Counted from the first letter of the stretch, positions 32,648-43,081 are shown. The stretch: 64,000 bases of DNA from Hymenobacter fodinae (GCF_004745825.1 NZ_SRLA01000005.1:129106-193105); one strand, 5' to 3'. Notes: generated by a model not told the origin, from the letters alone. Program-made: numbers and translations.

Positions 32648-35600
32648 CTAGCTCTCGGAAGAGGCTACTTCCCGGCTTCGCCGGTGCTGCTTGGCGTACT
32701 CTGAGGGGGCGACACCAAAAATTTTCTGGAAGGTTTTGCGGAAGTATTTGGCATCTTCCACGCCCACCTGAAACGCCACTTCCGAAACGCGCATGGTGGT
32801 CTGGGCCAACAGTTGCGCGGCTCGCTTCATGCGCACATCCCGAATAAACTCAACCGCCGTCTGGCCAGTAATGCCTTTGATGCGACGGTAGAACACGGAT
32901 TGGCTCATTCCCACTTCGCGCACCAGCATTTGCACGCTAAAGTCGGGGTTATCGAGGTTTTTCTCCACCACACTCATGGCATTTTCCAGAAACTCGCGGT
33001 CGGCGTCGGCCACTACTATTTCTGTGGGCTCCAGCAAAATCTGGCGTTGGTAATACTCATGGAGCTTGCGACGGTTGCGGAGCAGGGCCGCGGCTTTGGC
33101 CTGGAGCAAGGCGGGCGTAAATGGCTTGCTCATGTAGTCGTCGGCGCCCATGCCCAAGCCCTCTAGCTGCTGGGTTTCGGCGGTGCGGGCCGTGAGCAGC
33201 AGCACCGGAATATGCGCCGTTTTGGGGTGCTGTTTCAGCTTCTGGCAAAGCTCAAGGCCGTCGCTGCGCGGCATCATCACGTCGCTCACAATCAGGTCGG
33301 GCAGTTGGGCCAGGGCTTTCTCCCAGCCTTCAAGCCCATCGTCGGCGGTTAGCACGTCGTACTCGGGAGCAAACAACTGCTGCAAGTACTGGCATACCTC
33401 CTGGTTGTCTTCCACAATCAGCAGGCGAGGCGGCCCCGTAAGCCCTGGGGGCGTGTCGGGCAGTGAGGCCTCGGCCTCAAGCTGCGGCAGCAATAGGGGT
33501 TCTTCGTCTAGGAGCGGGGCGGGGGCGTCGGAAGACTGAATGTCCTCGGGGCGTAGGTGCCGGCTGCCAAACGGCAGGCGCAGCTCAAAGCTGGTGCCCC
33601 GACCCACGGCGCTGGCCACGCTGAGGGTACCACCGTGGCGCTCCGCAAACTGCTTCGCCAACGACAAGCCAATTCCCGTGCCCGTCATGCGCAGCGTGTT
33701 GGTGTGCGAGGCCTGGTAATATGGATCGAAGACATGGTCTAGCTCCTGGGGCTTGATGCCCACGCCCGTGTCCGTTACTGTAATTTTCAGGTAGTTGCCA
33801 GCCAACTGGCCTTCATTGTACACGGCCTCTGCCTCCGCGTTGCCAATGATAGTGGCGGAAAGCTCTACCCGGCCCTTGTTGCGGGTGTACTTAAAGGCAT
33901 TGGCGAGCAGGTTGGTCAGGATGATTTCTAGCTTGCTCTGGTCGAAATACAGGTTGACGGGCTCCTGCGGCACATCCAGCACATACGTCACGGCCCGCTC
34001 CTGCGCTTTAAGCTGGAAAGTGGTGTACACTTCCGCCAGGAAGCGCCGGGCATCGTGCAGGCCTGCCAGCAGCGGCACGTGGCCAGTTTCAACCTTGCGG
34101 AAATCGAGAAGCTCGTTTACCAAGTTCAGCAGCTTGCGGGCCTGTTTTTCCATGCGCTGAACCTTGGCGCGCAGCTCAGTGACTGGCCCGGGGCTGCTCA
34201 GAATTTCTTCCATGGGCCCCAGAATCAGGGTGAGGGGAGTGCGCAGCTCATGCGAGACGTTGGTGAAGAAGCCCAGCTTTAAATCCGTCAGCTCCTTTTC
34301 CTTTTCAGCCTGGAATTGCTCTAGCACCAACCGGTTTTTTAGGGCCTGCTGGGCCATTTCCATGCGGCGGTACAGCGCAATGGCCCCGAGCGCCACGGTG
34401 CCGTAGAGCAGGTAGGCCCACCAGGTTTTGTACCAGGGTGCCCGCACATCAAACTGCATGGTCGCCACCTTCTTCGACCACACGCCTTCCCCGTTGCTGG
34501 CCTTCACCTCGAAGGTGTATTGGCCCGCAGGCAGGTTGGTAAAGGAAGCGGTGCGCTGGCCGGGGGCGGGGTACACCCAGTGTTGGTTGTAGCCCACCAG
34601 GCGGTAGGCGTAGCGGTTTTTCTGGGGGTTGGCGTAGTTGAGGCCCACAAACTCCACCGAGAAATCATTTTCCGATGCCTTAATGGTAACGGTTTGGGGC
34701 TGAGACAGGGGGCGTTTGAGGACTACCCGCCCATTCAGCTCCTTGCCCACCGCTACCGGCTGGTTGGCCAGGCGTAGGCCAGTAATCTGTACCACGGGCG
34801 GGTAGGGGTTGGGCTGAATGGCATGGGGCTGGAAGTAGCTAATGCCATTGATGCCGCCGAAGTACAGGGTGCCATCCTGGGCGCGGGCCGCCGCCCCAAT
34901 CTTAAAGGCATTGCTCTGCAGCCCGTCGGCCACATCGTAGCGCAGGTGTTGGCGGGTAGCAGGCGTGAAGCGGTAGAGGCCCGTGCCACCAATCCAGAGG
35001 TGACCTTCGTCGTCGGCTAGCAGGCTTTCCACGTCGCTTTCGGGCAGCCACTGGCGGTAGCGCTCAACCCGCTCATGGCCCTGGCCATCTGAGGTCAGCC
35101 TATGCAGACCGCCCCCAATGGTGCCAATCCAGAGCGTGCCCTGCCGATCGAGCAGCAAGGGCCACACGTAGTTCACGGCTAGGCTGCCCTGGTTGCCCGG
35201 CGTGTACTTAAACTGCCGCAGCAGTTGCAGCGAGCTGTCAGTAACGCGCAGTTTTAGCAGACCCGCATCGGTCGTGCTAGCCCAGAGCACGTCGGTACGC
35301 GGGTCATAGAGCAAATAAGTGAAGTTGCTAGTAGGCAAGCCTTGGTCTCCGACCTGGTAGGCACCCAGAAACTTTCCCTCCTGGCTTAGGTGAACGAGAC
35401 CGGCCGTGAAGGTTGCCACCCAGAGCGTACCGTAGCGGTCCTCGGTAATACTCTCGATGCCGGTGTCGCTGAGGCGCAGCTTGTTCGGCAGCTGATCGTA
35501 GGTCGCCAGTGATTCGCGGCCACCCCGCCGCGAGAGGCTTTTCAGGCCGTACCCGCGGGTGCCAAACCACAGCGTACCGTTGCTGCTCTGGAAAATAGTG

Positions 35601-36907
35601 GCCACGTCTACTCCGCGGGTCGTGCTGCTCGTTTCATGGTTGAGATAGTTGCGGTAGGTTTCGTGAGTAAGATCGTAGGCCGCTACGCCGTTGCGGGTGC
35701 CATACCAGAGAACGTTGCGGCTCTCCTCCTTAAACACGGTGTTTACGTAGTTGTTGGCCAAGGCTGCCTGGCCCGCTAGCTGCTGGCGCAGCCGGCCGAA
35801 GGGCTTCTGCCGCAAGTCTACTTTGTTGAGGCCGCCAGCCGAGGCGCACAGCCACAGAATCTGGTTGCGGTCTTCGAACAGCTGATGGATTCGCTCCGAG
35901 TTGATGCTGGACCGCTCGCCGTCCTGTGGCAGCAGCAGGGTAGGCTTGCCCTCGCGCAGCGGGGTGCTCGTGCCCGTTACAGCCCCGGCCTCCCACACAT
36001 ACAAGCCGTAAATGGTGCCTACCCACAAACGACCAAACGAATCCAGCAGCACGGATTGTAGCTGCGGGTAGGTTTGGGGCTGGGGATGAGCCGTAAGGTT
36101 GCGGACTGTGCGGCGGTTGGCTCCACTCACCCAAAATACCTGCTGGTCGGTCCCAATCCATAGGTCGCCACGGCGGTCCAGGGAAAGCACCCGCACAATA
36201 TCGGTCAACGCGGTAGGCTCCAGCGCCAGCGCCGGGCTCTCGGGCCTGACCACCCACAGGCCCCGGTTGTAGGTGCCCACCCACACCTTGCCCTCGGGGT
36301 CGGCTGCCAGGCTGGTAACCCGAAGGCTTGCAGCCTGGGCATTATGTGGGGGCAGCACCTGGCGCAGACTGGCTACCTGCCCCTGCTGATTGAAGCTAAG
36401 CACGAACACACCTTGGCGGGAGGTACCCACCCACAGCCGACCGGTCCGGTCGGAGGTAAGCGCCGTTACGCTGAGCTGCGCTAGGTTGCGCATCAACGGC
36501 CGAAACCGCTCGGGCACCTGGTACTCGTCAAAGTTCAGCAGCCGGTCTTCGGCGGCATCGTAGATGCTCAGGCCGGCCCGCTCCGTGCCCACCCACAAGC
36601 GCCCTGTGGGAGCCACGTGCAGCACGGAAATACGGTTGGCGGAAATGCCATTGCGGGAGTTTACGGGCAGCCAGTACTGCTTTAGTCCGTACCCATCGTA
36701 GCGGTCGAGGCCCCGGTTGGTGCCCACCCAGATGAAGCCCGCTTGGTCTTGGGCCACGGCCATAGCGTCACTGTGGGAAAGACCCTGGTCGACGGTCAGG
36801 TGCTCAAAGCGGAAGTCGTTGGGCGTGGTACGCTGGGCCCAGGCTAGCTGGGGCAACCACAGCGCGAGCAGCAAAAGGGCCTGGGAGAGGTGGGAGAGTG
36901 CCGGCAC
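32648..36907 (-). CDS. Hybrid two-component system regulator (HTCS) of the polysaccharide locus
   Basis: A 1419-aa one-protein signalling system. A signal peptide ends at QLAWAQ. Two seven-bladed Reg_prop propellers fill residues about 30-690, with repeats of the LWVGT type. A Y_Y_Y domain follows (about 715-780) and one transmembrane helix near 790. The HisKA site is FFTNVSHELRTPLTLIL with His near 886. HATPase comes next. The receiver has phospho-Asp in IVSDVMMP near 1208. The AraC-type HTH is the last 110 residues (MLVREVGMSQSVFYRRIKGI). HTCS proteins bind an oligosaccharide in the periplasm and switch on the matching utilisation genes. It diverges from the GH35 operon. Confidence 0.95.
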   Translation of the reverse strand: MPALSHLSQALLLLALWLPQLAWAQRTTPNDFRFEHLTVDQGLSHSDAMAVAQDQAGFIWVGTNRGLDRYDGYGLKQYWLPVNSRNGISANRISVLHVAPTGRLWVGTERAGLSIYDAAEDRLLNFDEYQVPERFRPLMRNLAQLSVTALTSDRTGRLWVGTSRQGVFVLSFNQQGQVASLRQVLPPHNAQAASLRVTSLAADPEGKVWVGTYNRGLWVVRPESPALALEPTALTDIVRVLSLDRRGDLWIGTDQQVFWVSGANRRTVRNLTAHPQPQTYPQLQSVLLDSFGRLWVGTIYGLYVWEAGAVTGTSTPLREGKPTLLLPQDGERSSINSERIHQLFEDRNQILWLCASAGGLNKVDLRQKPFGRLRQQLAGQAALANNYVNTVFKEESRNVLWYGTRNGVAAYDLTHETYRNYLNHETSSTTRGVDVATIFQSSNGTLWFGTRGYGLKSLSRRGGRESLATYDQLPNKLRLSDTGIESITEDRYGTLWVATFTAGLVHLSQEGKFLGAYQVGDQGLPTSNFTYLLYDPRTDVLWASTTDAGLLKLRVTDSSLQLLRQFKYTPGNQGSLAVNYVWPLLLDRQGTLWIGTIGGGLHRLTSDGQGHERVERYRQWLPESDVESLLADDEGHLWIGGTGLYRFTPATRQHLRYDVADGLQSNAFKIGAAARAQDGTLYFGGINGISYFQPHAIQPNPYPPVVQITGLRLANQPVAVGKELNGRVVLKRPLSQPQTVTIKASENDFSVEFVGLNYANPQKNRYAYRLVGYNQHWVYPAPGQRTASFTNLPAGQYTFEVKASNGEGVWSKKVATMQFDVRAPWYKTWWAYLLYGTVALGAIALYRRMEMAQQALKNRLVLEQFQAEKEKELTDLKLGFFTNVSHELRTPLTLILGPMEEILSSPGPVTELRAKVQRMEKQARKLLNLVNELLDFRKVETGHVPLLAGLHDARRFLAEVYTTFQLKAQERAVTYVLDVPQEPVNLYFDQSKLEIILTNLLANAFKYTRNKGRVELSATIIGNAEAEAVYNEGQLAGNYLKITVTDTGVGIKPQELDHVFDPYYQASHTNTLRMTGTGIGLSLAKQFAERHGGTLSVASAVGRGTSFELRLPFGSRHLRPEDIQSSDAPAPLLDEEPLLLPQLEAEASLPDTPPGLTGPPRLLIVEDNQEVCQYLQQLFAPEYDVLTADDGLEGWEKALAQLPDLIVSDVMMPRSDGLELCQKLKQHPKTAHIPVLLLTARTAETQQLEGLGMGADDYMSKPFTPALLQAKAAALLRNRRKLHEYYQRQILLEPTEIVVADADREFLENAMSVVEKNLDNPDFSVQMLVREVGMSQSVFYRRIKGITGQTAVEFIRDVRMKRAAQLLAQTTMRVSEVAFQVGVEDAKYFRKTFQKIFGVAPSEYAKQHRRSREVASSES

Positions 36908-37576
36908 GCGAGACAGGATGAAAGGGTGGGAGCAAACAGGCGGATGAGGCTACCCCGATCTAGAAAAGGTAGGACTCAGACCTGATAAAATCTAAGATAA
37001 TCGATTGTGTGAAACCTCGCCAATAAAGCCGGGCAGTTGTAGGTTTTCACCAAATAACGTCACCAGAAACATCAGCTGAATTTGGTCACTATAACCAGAG
37101 AGTATGCGCTGCTCAGCGCCGCGCAAGGAGGGCACACCTAGTTGTTCCGCTCAAGAGGAAAGTTCGCTGGTCCACTCGAAGCTCTCCCGGCCACTAGGCG
37201 CGAAGTGGCCTAGCCGTGCTACGCGTGTCTACAGGATGGAGTGGAGTAGTAGGTGTTCGTGCGGATGGCAAGCAATTGGATATCAAGGACAACCACAAGG
37301 TGGAGCAGCTAGTGCCCCCAGCGACGCTACGCACTTTCGGTGGTGCCTGGTCGATTTCCCCCGCTTTCTTAGCGAAAACAACCCTCGTGCCCGAGCCCCC
37401 GAAAGGATAGCTTTGCCTTGCCTGCTGATAGAAACCTTACCGGCGCGGTGTGGAGCCCAACAGGCGCCGAGGAACCAGTTGGGTACCGACTGTTGACCTG
37501 ATAGAATACCCACCACTGGCCTAGGCCTATCACGCAAACGCTCCTATCCGATACTTCACAGAGAAGTGCTGCACGT
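36908..37576. other. Divergent control region between HTCS and GH35 genes
   Basis: These 669 bases hold no convincing gene. The left 170 are AT-rich and probably contain the HTCS promoter. TAGCTTTG at 37408-37415 matches the -7 consensus 162 bases before the GH35 start. CTAGGCC-type motifs are at 37207 and, as a fused pair ACTGGCCTAGGCCTA, at 37516-37530. The HTCS regulator would be expected to bind here, but I could not find a clear repeated operator. Confidence 0.45.
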
Positions 37577-39436
37577 ATGATAAACAGTAAGTATTCTAAG
37601 TGGTGGCTGCTGACGTTGCTATGCCTGGGCGGTGGCCTAGCGCGGGCGACGGAGCCAGGCCGTCCGGCGACGCACACCTTTGCGTTGGGGCCTACCCAAT
37701 TCCTGCTCGATGGCAAGCCGTTTCAGATGATATCGGGGGAACTGCACTACCCGCGCATTCCGCGCGAAGCTTGGCGTGCCCGCCTGAAAATGGCCAAGGC
37801 CATGGGGCTGAATACCATCGGCACCTATGTGTTTTGGAACGCGCACGAGCCTCAGCCCGGTAAGTACGATTTCAGCGGCAACCATGATGTGGCCGCCTTC
37901 GTGAAGATGGCGCAGGAGGAGGGCTTGTGGGTGATTTTGCGACCCAGCCCTTACGTGTGCGCCGAGTGGGAATTTGGGGGGTATCCGTACTGGCTCCAGA
38001 ATGTGCCCGGCCTGAAGGTGCGCAGCCAGGAACCTCAGTACGTAGCCGCTTACCAGCGTTACATTCAGGCCGTGGGCAAACAACTGGCCCCGCTGCAGGT
38101 AAACCACGGCGGACCGGTTCTGATGGTGCAGGTGGAAAATGAATACGGCTCATACGGCAACGACAAGCAGTACCTAACCCTGAACAAGCAGCTATTTGAG
38201 CAGGCCGGGTTCGATGGGCTGCTGTATACCTGCGACCCCGCCCGCGACGTGGCCGCCGGCTACCTGCCTGGCCTGCTGCCCGCCGTCAATGGCCTAGATA
38301 ATCCCCAGCAGGTCAAGCAAATTGTGCGCACCCACCATAACGGGCAGGGCCCCTTTTACATTGCCGAGTGGTACCCGGCCTGGTTTGATTGGTGGGGAGC
38401 ACCTCACCACACTGTACCCGCCGCGCAGTACACGGCCCGCCTCGACTCGGTGCTGAAAGCTGGCCTGTCCATCAACATGTACATGTTTCATGGGGGCAGC
38501 ACCCGGGGCTTCATGAACGGGGCCAACTACAAGGGCGATACCTCGCACTACGAGCCCCAGGTCAGCAGCTACGACTACGACGCGCCACTGGACGAAGCCG
38601 GCAATGCCACGCCTAAGTTCATGGCCTTTAGGGAAGTAATTGCCAAGTACCGGCCGGCCGGGCAACCCCTGCCCGCGGTGCCCGCCGCGCGCCCGGCGGC
38701 AGTGCTGCCCCCGCTCCAGCTCACGCGCACGGCCCGCCTGCTCGACCGTCTGCCCGCACCCGTGGCCAATGCTACTCCGCTCACCTTCGAGGCCCTGAAA
38801 CAGGCCTACGGCTTCGTGCTCTACCGTGCTACGGTACCCGGCGGAAGCACCCAAACGCTGAAGCTCACCGATCTGCGCGACTACGCCGTGGTTATGGTGA
38901 ATGGGCAGCGGGTAGGTACGCTAGACCGACGCCTTAAGCAGGACAGCCTGCGCCTGACCTTGCCCACGGGGCCGGTGCAGCTTGATATTCTGGTGGAAAA
39001 TATGGGCCGCGTAAACTTTGGGGAGTACCTGCTGCAAAACACCAAGGGTATTACCCATAGTGTGCGCTTGGGGGGCAAAGAAGTGAAGAACTGGCGCATG
39101 TACGGCCTGCCGTTTGAGCAAGCCCCCGTGGTAGCCAAAGCAACGGGGGCAGCCCCGGTTGCAGCCGGTGGCCCAGTGCTGCGCTCAGCTTCCTTCACCC
39201 TAAATACCCCCGCCGATACCTACCTCGATATGCGTGCCTGGGGCAAGGGCAGCGTGTGGGTGAATGGCCACAACCTGGGCCGGTACTGGTCCATTGGTCC
39301 TCAACAAACCCTGTACGTGCCCGCCGAATGGCTGAAAAAGGGTAGCAACGACATCACCGTGCTGGAACTGCTCAAGCCCGAGCAAGCTACGCTCACCACG
39401 CTTAACCACTCCTTGCTCAACGAGCTGAAGCCCTAA
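37577..39436 (+). CDS. GH35 beta-galactosidase
   Basis: A 619-aa secreted enzyme. A signal peptide ends near GLARA. The TIM barrel carries QMISGELHYPRIPREAWRAR and FWNAHEPQPGKYDFSGN. The acid/base Glu is in QVENEYGSYG (about residue 188) and the nucleophile in FYIAEWYPAWFDWWG (about 263). C-terminal beta domains end with WVNGHNLGRYWSIGPQQTLY. GH35 enzymes remove terminal beta-galactose, often beta-1,3 linked. It is the first gene of a five-gene plus-strand run of carbohydrate enzymes, divergent from the HTCS regulator. Confidence 0.95.
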   Translation: MINSKYSKWWLLTLLCLGGGLARATEPGRPATHTFALGPTQFLLDGKPFQMISGELHYPRIPREAWRARLKMAKAMGLNTIGTYVFWNAHEPQPGKYDFSGNHDVAAFVKMAQEEGLWVILRPSPYVCAEWEFGGYPYWLQNVPGLKVRSQEPQYVAAYQRYIQAVGKQLAPLQVNHGGPVLMVQVENEYGSYGNDKQYLTLNKQLFEQAGFDGLLYTCDPARDVAAGYLPGLLPAVNGLDNPQQVKQIVRTHHNGQGPFYIAEWYPAWFDWWGAPHHTVPAAQYTARLDSVLKAGLSINMYMFHGGSTRGFMNGANYKGDTSHYEPQVSSYDYDAPLDEAGNATPKFMAFREVIAKYRPAGQPLPAVPAARPAAVLPPLQLTRTARLLDRLPAPVANATPLTFEALKQAYGFVLYRATVPGGSTQTLKLTDLRDYAVVMVNGQRVGTLDRRLKQDSLRLTLPTGPVQLDILVENMGRVNFGEYLLQNTKGITHSVRLGGKEVKNWRMYGLPFEQAPVVAKATGAAPVAAGGPVLRSASFTLNTPADTYLDMRAWGKGSVWVNGHNLGRYWSIGPQQTLYVPAEWLKKGSNDITVLELLKPEQATLTTLNHSLLNELKP

Positions 39437-39475
39437 GATAAGGCTGGTTATACCCATCCCAGCCGCTCATTGCCC

Positions 39476-40633
39476 ATGAAAAAGATCCTGCTCCTTGGCG
39501 CTCTACTAGCCCTGGCCGGCACGGCGCCGGCGCAGAAGCGCACCAGCTTTCAGCCCGGCGCCGTGTGGCCCGACAACCACGGTACTCACCTGAACGCTCA
39601 TGGGGCGGGCATCCTGTATGATAAAGGCCGCTACTACCTGTTTGGGGAGCACAAAATTGCGGGTCCGAAGGGTAACAGCGCCCAGGTAGGGGTGCATTGC
39701 TACTCTTCCACCGACCTCTATAATTGGCAGGATGAAGGCATTGCCCTGGCGGTGGCAGCCGAAGGCTCGGGATCAGAAATTGAGAAAGGTGCCATCATTG
39801 AGCGGCCCAAAGTGGTTTTCAACCCTAAGACCGGCCAGTACGTGATGTGGTTTCACCTGGAGCTAAAGGGCAAAGGGTACAATGCTGCCCGTACTGCCGT
39901 GGCCGTGAGCAAGAAGCCTACCGGGCCCTTTACCTACGTGCGCTCTTACCGGCCGGGAGCGGGGCAGTGGCCTACCGGCTTTCAGGAAGCCTGGAAACAG
40001 CCCGCACCCAATGAGGCCAGCCTGAAATGGTGGACGCCGGAATGGCGCACGGCTGTGGCCCAAGGCTTGTTTATTCGGCGCGACTTGCAGCCGGGACAGA
40101 TGGCCCGCGACATGACCGTGTTTGTGGATGACAATGGCAAGGCCTACCATATTCATTCCTCTGAAGACAACCTGACCCTGCATGTGGCCGAGTTGACCGA
40201 CGACTATCAGGGCTTTACAGGCCGTTGGAACACCATTGCACCCGCGGGCCACAACGAGGCCCCGGCCATCTGTAAGCGCCAGGGCAAGTACTACCTCATT
40301 ACCTCGGGCTGCACCGGCTGGGCCCCCAACGCCGCTCGCTCCTTTGTGGCTTCCTCCATTTGGGGGCCGTGGCGGCAGCTCGAAAACCCCGCCATCGGGC
40401 CCGATGCCGACTCCACCTACCACTCGCAGAGTACCTATATTCTGCCGGTGGCAGGTAAAAAAGACGCCTTCATTTTTATGGCCGACCGCTGGACGCCCAA
40501 GAACCCCATCGATGGCGGCTATATCTGGCTGCCGTTGTCCTTCGAAGGCGACCAGCCCCGCCTGCAATGGGCCGACCGCTGGGACCTGAGCGTGTTTGAC
40601 CAGCCGCGGCGCAAAACTGTCCCCACCCCTTAG
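39476..40633 (+). CDS. GH43 enzyme of the galactan 1,3-beta-galactosidase type
   Basis: A 385-aa secreted protein with signal peptide MKKILLLGALLALAGTAPAQ. The five-bladed propeller begins WPDNHGTHLNAHGAGILYDK and has YYLFGEHK, EKGAIIERPKVVFNPKTGQY, FVDDNGKAYHIHSSED and ITSGCTGWAPN. The AHGAGILYDKGRYYLFGE block resembles the exo-beta-1,3-galactanases of GH43 (Clostridium thermocellum Ct1,3Gal43A type), which lack the usual catalytic base. These release galactose from beta-1,3-galactan backbones and can pass side chains. It lies 39 bases after GH35 and fits a galactan substrate. Confidence 0.85.
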   Translation: MKKILLLGALLALAGTAPAQKRTSFQPGAVWPDNHGTHLNAHGAGILYDKGRYYLFGEHKIAGPKGNSAQVGVHCYSSTDLYNWQDEGIALAVAAEGSGSEIEKGAIIERPKVVFNPKTGQYVMWFHLELKGKGYNAARTAVAVSKKPTGPFTYVRSYRPGAGQWPTGFQEAWKQPAPNEASLKWWTPEWRTAVAQGLFIRRDLQPGQMARDMTVFVDDNGKAYHIHSSEDNLTLHVAELTDDYQGFTGRWNTIAPAGHNEAPAICKRQGKYYLITSGCTGWAPNAARSFVASSIWGPWRQLENPAIGPDADSTYHSQSTYILPVAGKKDAFIFMADRWTPKNPIDGGYIWLPLSFEGDQPRLQWADRWDLSVFDQPRRKTVPTP

Positions 40634-40690
40634 CTGCCCTGGCCGCGCCTGGTGCTCCCACCCACCAAGCACGGCCCCAACCTTTCCCAC

Positions 40691-42820
40691 ATGTCCTGTT
40701 CTAACCCACCCATTTTACCTGGCCTAGCGCCAGTGCAGTTATCCCAGCCGCCGCTGCGCAGGTGCCACCCGGCGGGGCGGCAGTTGCTACTAGGCCTAGG
40801 CCTGTGGCTGGGCTGCACGGTGGCCGCGTCGGCCCAGAGCGCGGTACCCGTGCCGGCATTCACTACCTCGGTACAAGCGCCTGCTGCCAAGCTTCCCCCG
40901 TTTGTGGTAGAGCAGCCCAACCGACAGCTCAGCCCGTTCACCGGCATGACGCGCCAGCACTGGCAGGATGCTGCCCGCTATCTGCTGAGCGGAGCCTTCA
41001 GCTACGTGCACCAGCTCTCCGACCCCATGCAGTTTCCGAAGCAGCCGGGCAAGAGCTACCCCCGCAACGAGGGCCAGGTGCCCACCGAAAAGCTGGAAGG
41101 GCTTTGCCGCACCTTGTTTATGGCCGCACCCCTATTGAAGGAGGACCCCGGCCTGACGCTGAACGGCATAAAGGTGGGCGACTATTACCGCCACCAGCTG
41201 GCTCGCCTTGTTGATCCGCAGAGCGACACGTACATTCCGCCCCGCGCCCCCAACGGGGGGCCTAGCCAAAACCTGGTGGAGTTTGGAGGGCTGTCGGTGG
41301 CGCTGTTTGCGGCGCCCGAAATCCTGTGGGACCCGTTGCCCAAGGCTACCAAGGAGGCCCTGGCCGCCACCATGCTCAGCTACGGCGACGGGCCTACCGT
41401 GCCCCAGAACTGGCGCTACTTCAACATCTTCATTCTGAGCTTTTACAAAAGCCGCGGCTACCAAGTGAACGAGAAGCTGCTGGAAGAATACCTGCAGAAG
41501 CAGCTGACTCACTACCGCGGCGAGGGCTGGTACGACGACGCCCCGGCCTTCGACTACTACAGCATGTGGGCCTTCCAGATGTACGGCCGGCTGTGGTCGG
41601 AGTACTACGGGCGGACGCACTACCCCCAAGTGGCCCAGCAGCTGACCGCCAACTTTGCGCCCCTCAAAGACAGCTACCCATATATGTTCGGGCGCGACGG
41701 CAGCATGATTATGTGGGGCCGCAGCATCACATACCGCTTTGGGGCAGTGGTGCCGTTCCCGCTAATGGGCCTGCAGCCCGAGGCCGGAACTAACTTCGGC
41801 TGGATGCGGCGTATTGCCTCGGGCGCCATCCTGCAGTTTCTGCAGAACCCCGACTTCTTGCAGGACAACGTGCCTACCCTGGGCTTTTATGGCGCTTTCG
41901 AGCCAGCTATCCAGGCCTACAGTTGCCGGGGCAGCGTGTACTGGATGAGCAAAGCGTTCCTAGGCCTATTGGTGCCCGCCGACAGCCCCTTCTGGACGGC
42001 CACCGAAAACGAGGGGCCCTGGGGGAAGGAGCTGGCACCGGGCACCGTGTTCAACAAGTTTGAACCGGGCCCCAACATTCTGGTCACAGATTACCCGAAT
42101 GTGGGAGCGGCTGAGATTCGCACGGCCGCCAACCGCAGCATCACCGACCCGTACCGGGGCAACGAGAACTACAACCGCCTCAGCTACAACAGTGCTTTCC
42201 CCTGGCAGGCCGACGGCCCCAACGGGGAGGTGGCCATGAATTACGTGTTCAGAAACAAAGACCACCAGTGGGAACCGCTGCGCCTGTTCACCTTCAAAAA
42301 GTTTGAGGATGGCGTGTACTACCGGGAGGCCGAGCTGGAATCGAATAAGAACATCCGCCTGAGCCTGGCCGACGTGCCACTGCCCAACGGCATCCTGCGC
42401 GTCGATAAAAGCAGTGGCTCGGAAGGGGCCCCCATGCGCCTAGGCCACTACGCTTTGCCCAACCTCACGGGAACCATTCGGCGGCAAACGCGCACGGTGA
42501 AGGGCGTGCCGGTGCAGCTCATCGACAACGGCATCTACCAACTGGCCCTGGTGCCCTTGAGCGGCTGGGCCGCACCCGAAGTCGTGGACGCGACTGGCCT
42601 ACACCCCGTCAAGCCCCGCAGCACCGTCCTGAACGTGGCCGGAACCCTAGCCCCGCAAACCCAGCCAAGCATCTACGCCACGCTTATGCTCTGGAAGAAA
42701 TCGGGGCAGCCCTGGAAAGACGCCGAGCTGCTGCCGGTCCGGAAGGTGGCCTACTCGGCTCCCGACAACAGCGCCGTGCTGACTTGGGCCAACGGCAAAA
42801 CCCAGCGCCTCACCTTCTAA
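40691..42820 (+). CDS. DUF2264 protein, long form
   Basis: A 709-aa secreted protein, about 300 aa longer than its paralogue at 31196-32437. The chosen ATG 40691 gives an N-terminus of some 20 residues before the hydrophobic signal segment; the signal ends in TVAASAQ. The DUF2264 barrel (about residues 50-420) shows TRQHWQDAARYLLSGAFSYV, PRAPNGGPSQNLVEFGGLSV, DDAPAFDYYSMWAFQMYG and GRDGSMIMWGRSITYRFGAV. A beta-rich C-terminal domain (about 430-709) is absent from the short form. It is probably an exo-acting hydrolase on uronic-acid side chains, an inference from family context. CTAGGCC appears three times, overlapping, in the signal-peptide codons. Confidence 0.85.
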   Translation: MSCSNPPILPGLAPVQLSQPPLRRCHPAGRQLLLGLGLWLGCTVAASAQSAVPVPAFTTSVQAPAAKLPPFVVEQPNRQLSPFTGMTRQHWQDAARYLLSGAFSYVHQLSDPMQFPKQPGKSYPRNEGQVPTEKLEGLCRTLFMAAPLLKEDPGLTLNGIKVGDYYRHQLARLVDPQSDTYIPPRAPNGGPSQNLVEFGGLSVALFAAPEILWDPLPKATKEALAATMLSYGDGPTVPQNWRYFNIFILSFYKSRGYQVNEKLLEEYLQKQLTHYRGEGWYDDAPAFDYYSMWAFQMYGRLWSEYYGRTHYPQVAQQLTANFAPLKDSYPYMFGRDGSMIMWGRSITYRFGAVVPFPLMGLQPEAGTNFGWMRRIASGAILQFLQNPDFLQDNVPTLGFYGAFEPAIQAYSCRGSVYWMSKAFLGLLVPADSPFWTATENEGPWGKELAPGTVFNKFEPGPNILVTDYPNVGAAEIRTAANRSITDPYRGNENYNRLSYNSAFPWQADGPNGEVAMNYVFRNKDHQWEPLRLFTFKKFEDGVYYREAELESNKNIRLSLADVPLPNGILRVDKSSGSEGAPMRLGHYALPNLTGTIRRQTRTVKGVPVQLIDNGIYQLALVPLSGWAAPEVVDATGLHPVKPRSTVLNVAGTLAPQTQPSIYATLMLWKKSGQPWKDAELLPVRKVAYSAPDNSAVLTWANGKTQRLTF

Positions 42821-43081
42821 CCCCCGGCGGTGCATTCGGCACCGCGGGGCTGCCCGTCACGGGTGGCATTGCTCTGGCTTGCAAGCGGCCGGTACTCATC
42901 TTTATAGGGGAGATGAGCACGCCAGCTTCGCTTGCTACAGCCTGGCCTCTGAGGAGGTAGCCAGCTGGCAGGAGTGGGAACCTGCCGGGCTGGCTGGGCG
43001 GTGCCACCCGTTCGGAGCGAACCAGCAAACTACTACCAACTTTCAATGGCTCAACTATACTCCCTTCCTGGCCGCCTCCTG
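42821..43081. other. 261-bp gap before the tandem GH43 gene
   Basis: The first bases form a GC-rich hairpin (CCCCCGGCGGTGC ... GCACCGCGGGG) that could attenuate transcription. No TAnnTTTG box or recognisable gene is visible. Confidence 0.4.

Noticed and set aside
37104..37496. Open frame in the HTCS-GH35 gap
   Set aside because: It is composed of Ser/Arg/Pro-rich text without a family, covers the likely promoter, and competing frames exist on both strands.
39863..40690. Long antisense open frame (275 codons) opposite the GH43 gene
   Set aside because: The plus strand holds an intact, recognisable enzyme over the same bases; the antisense product has no known features.
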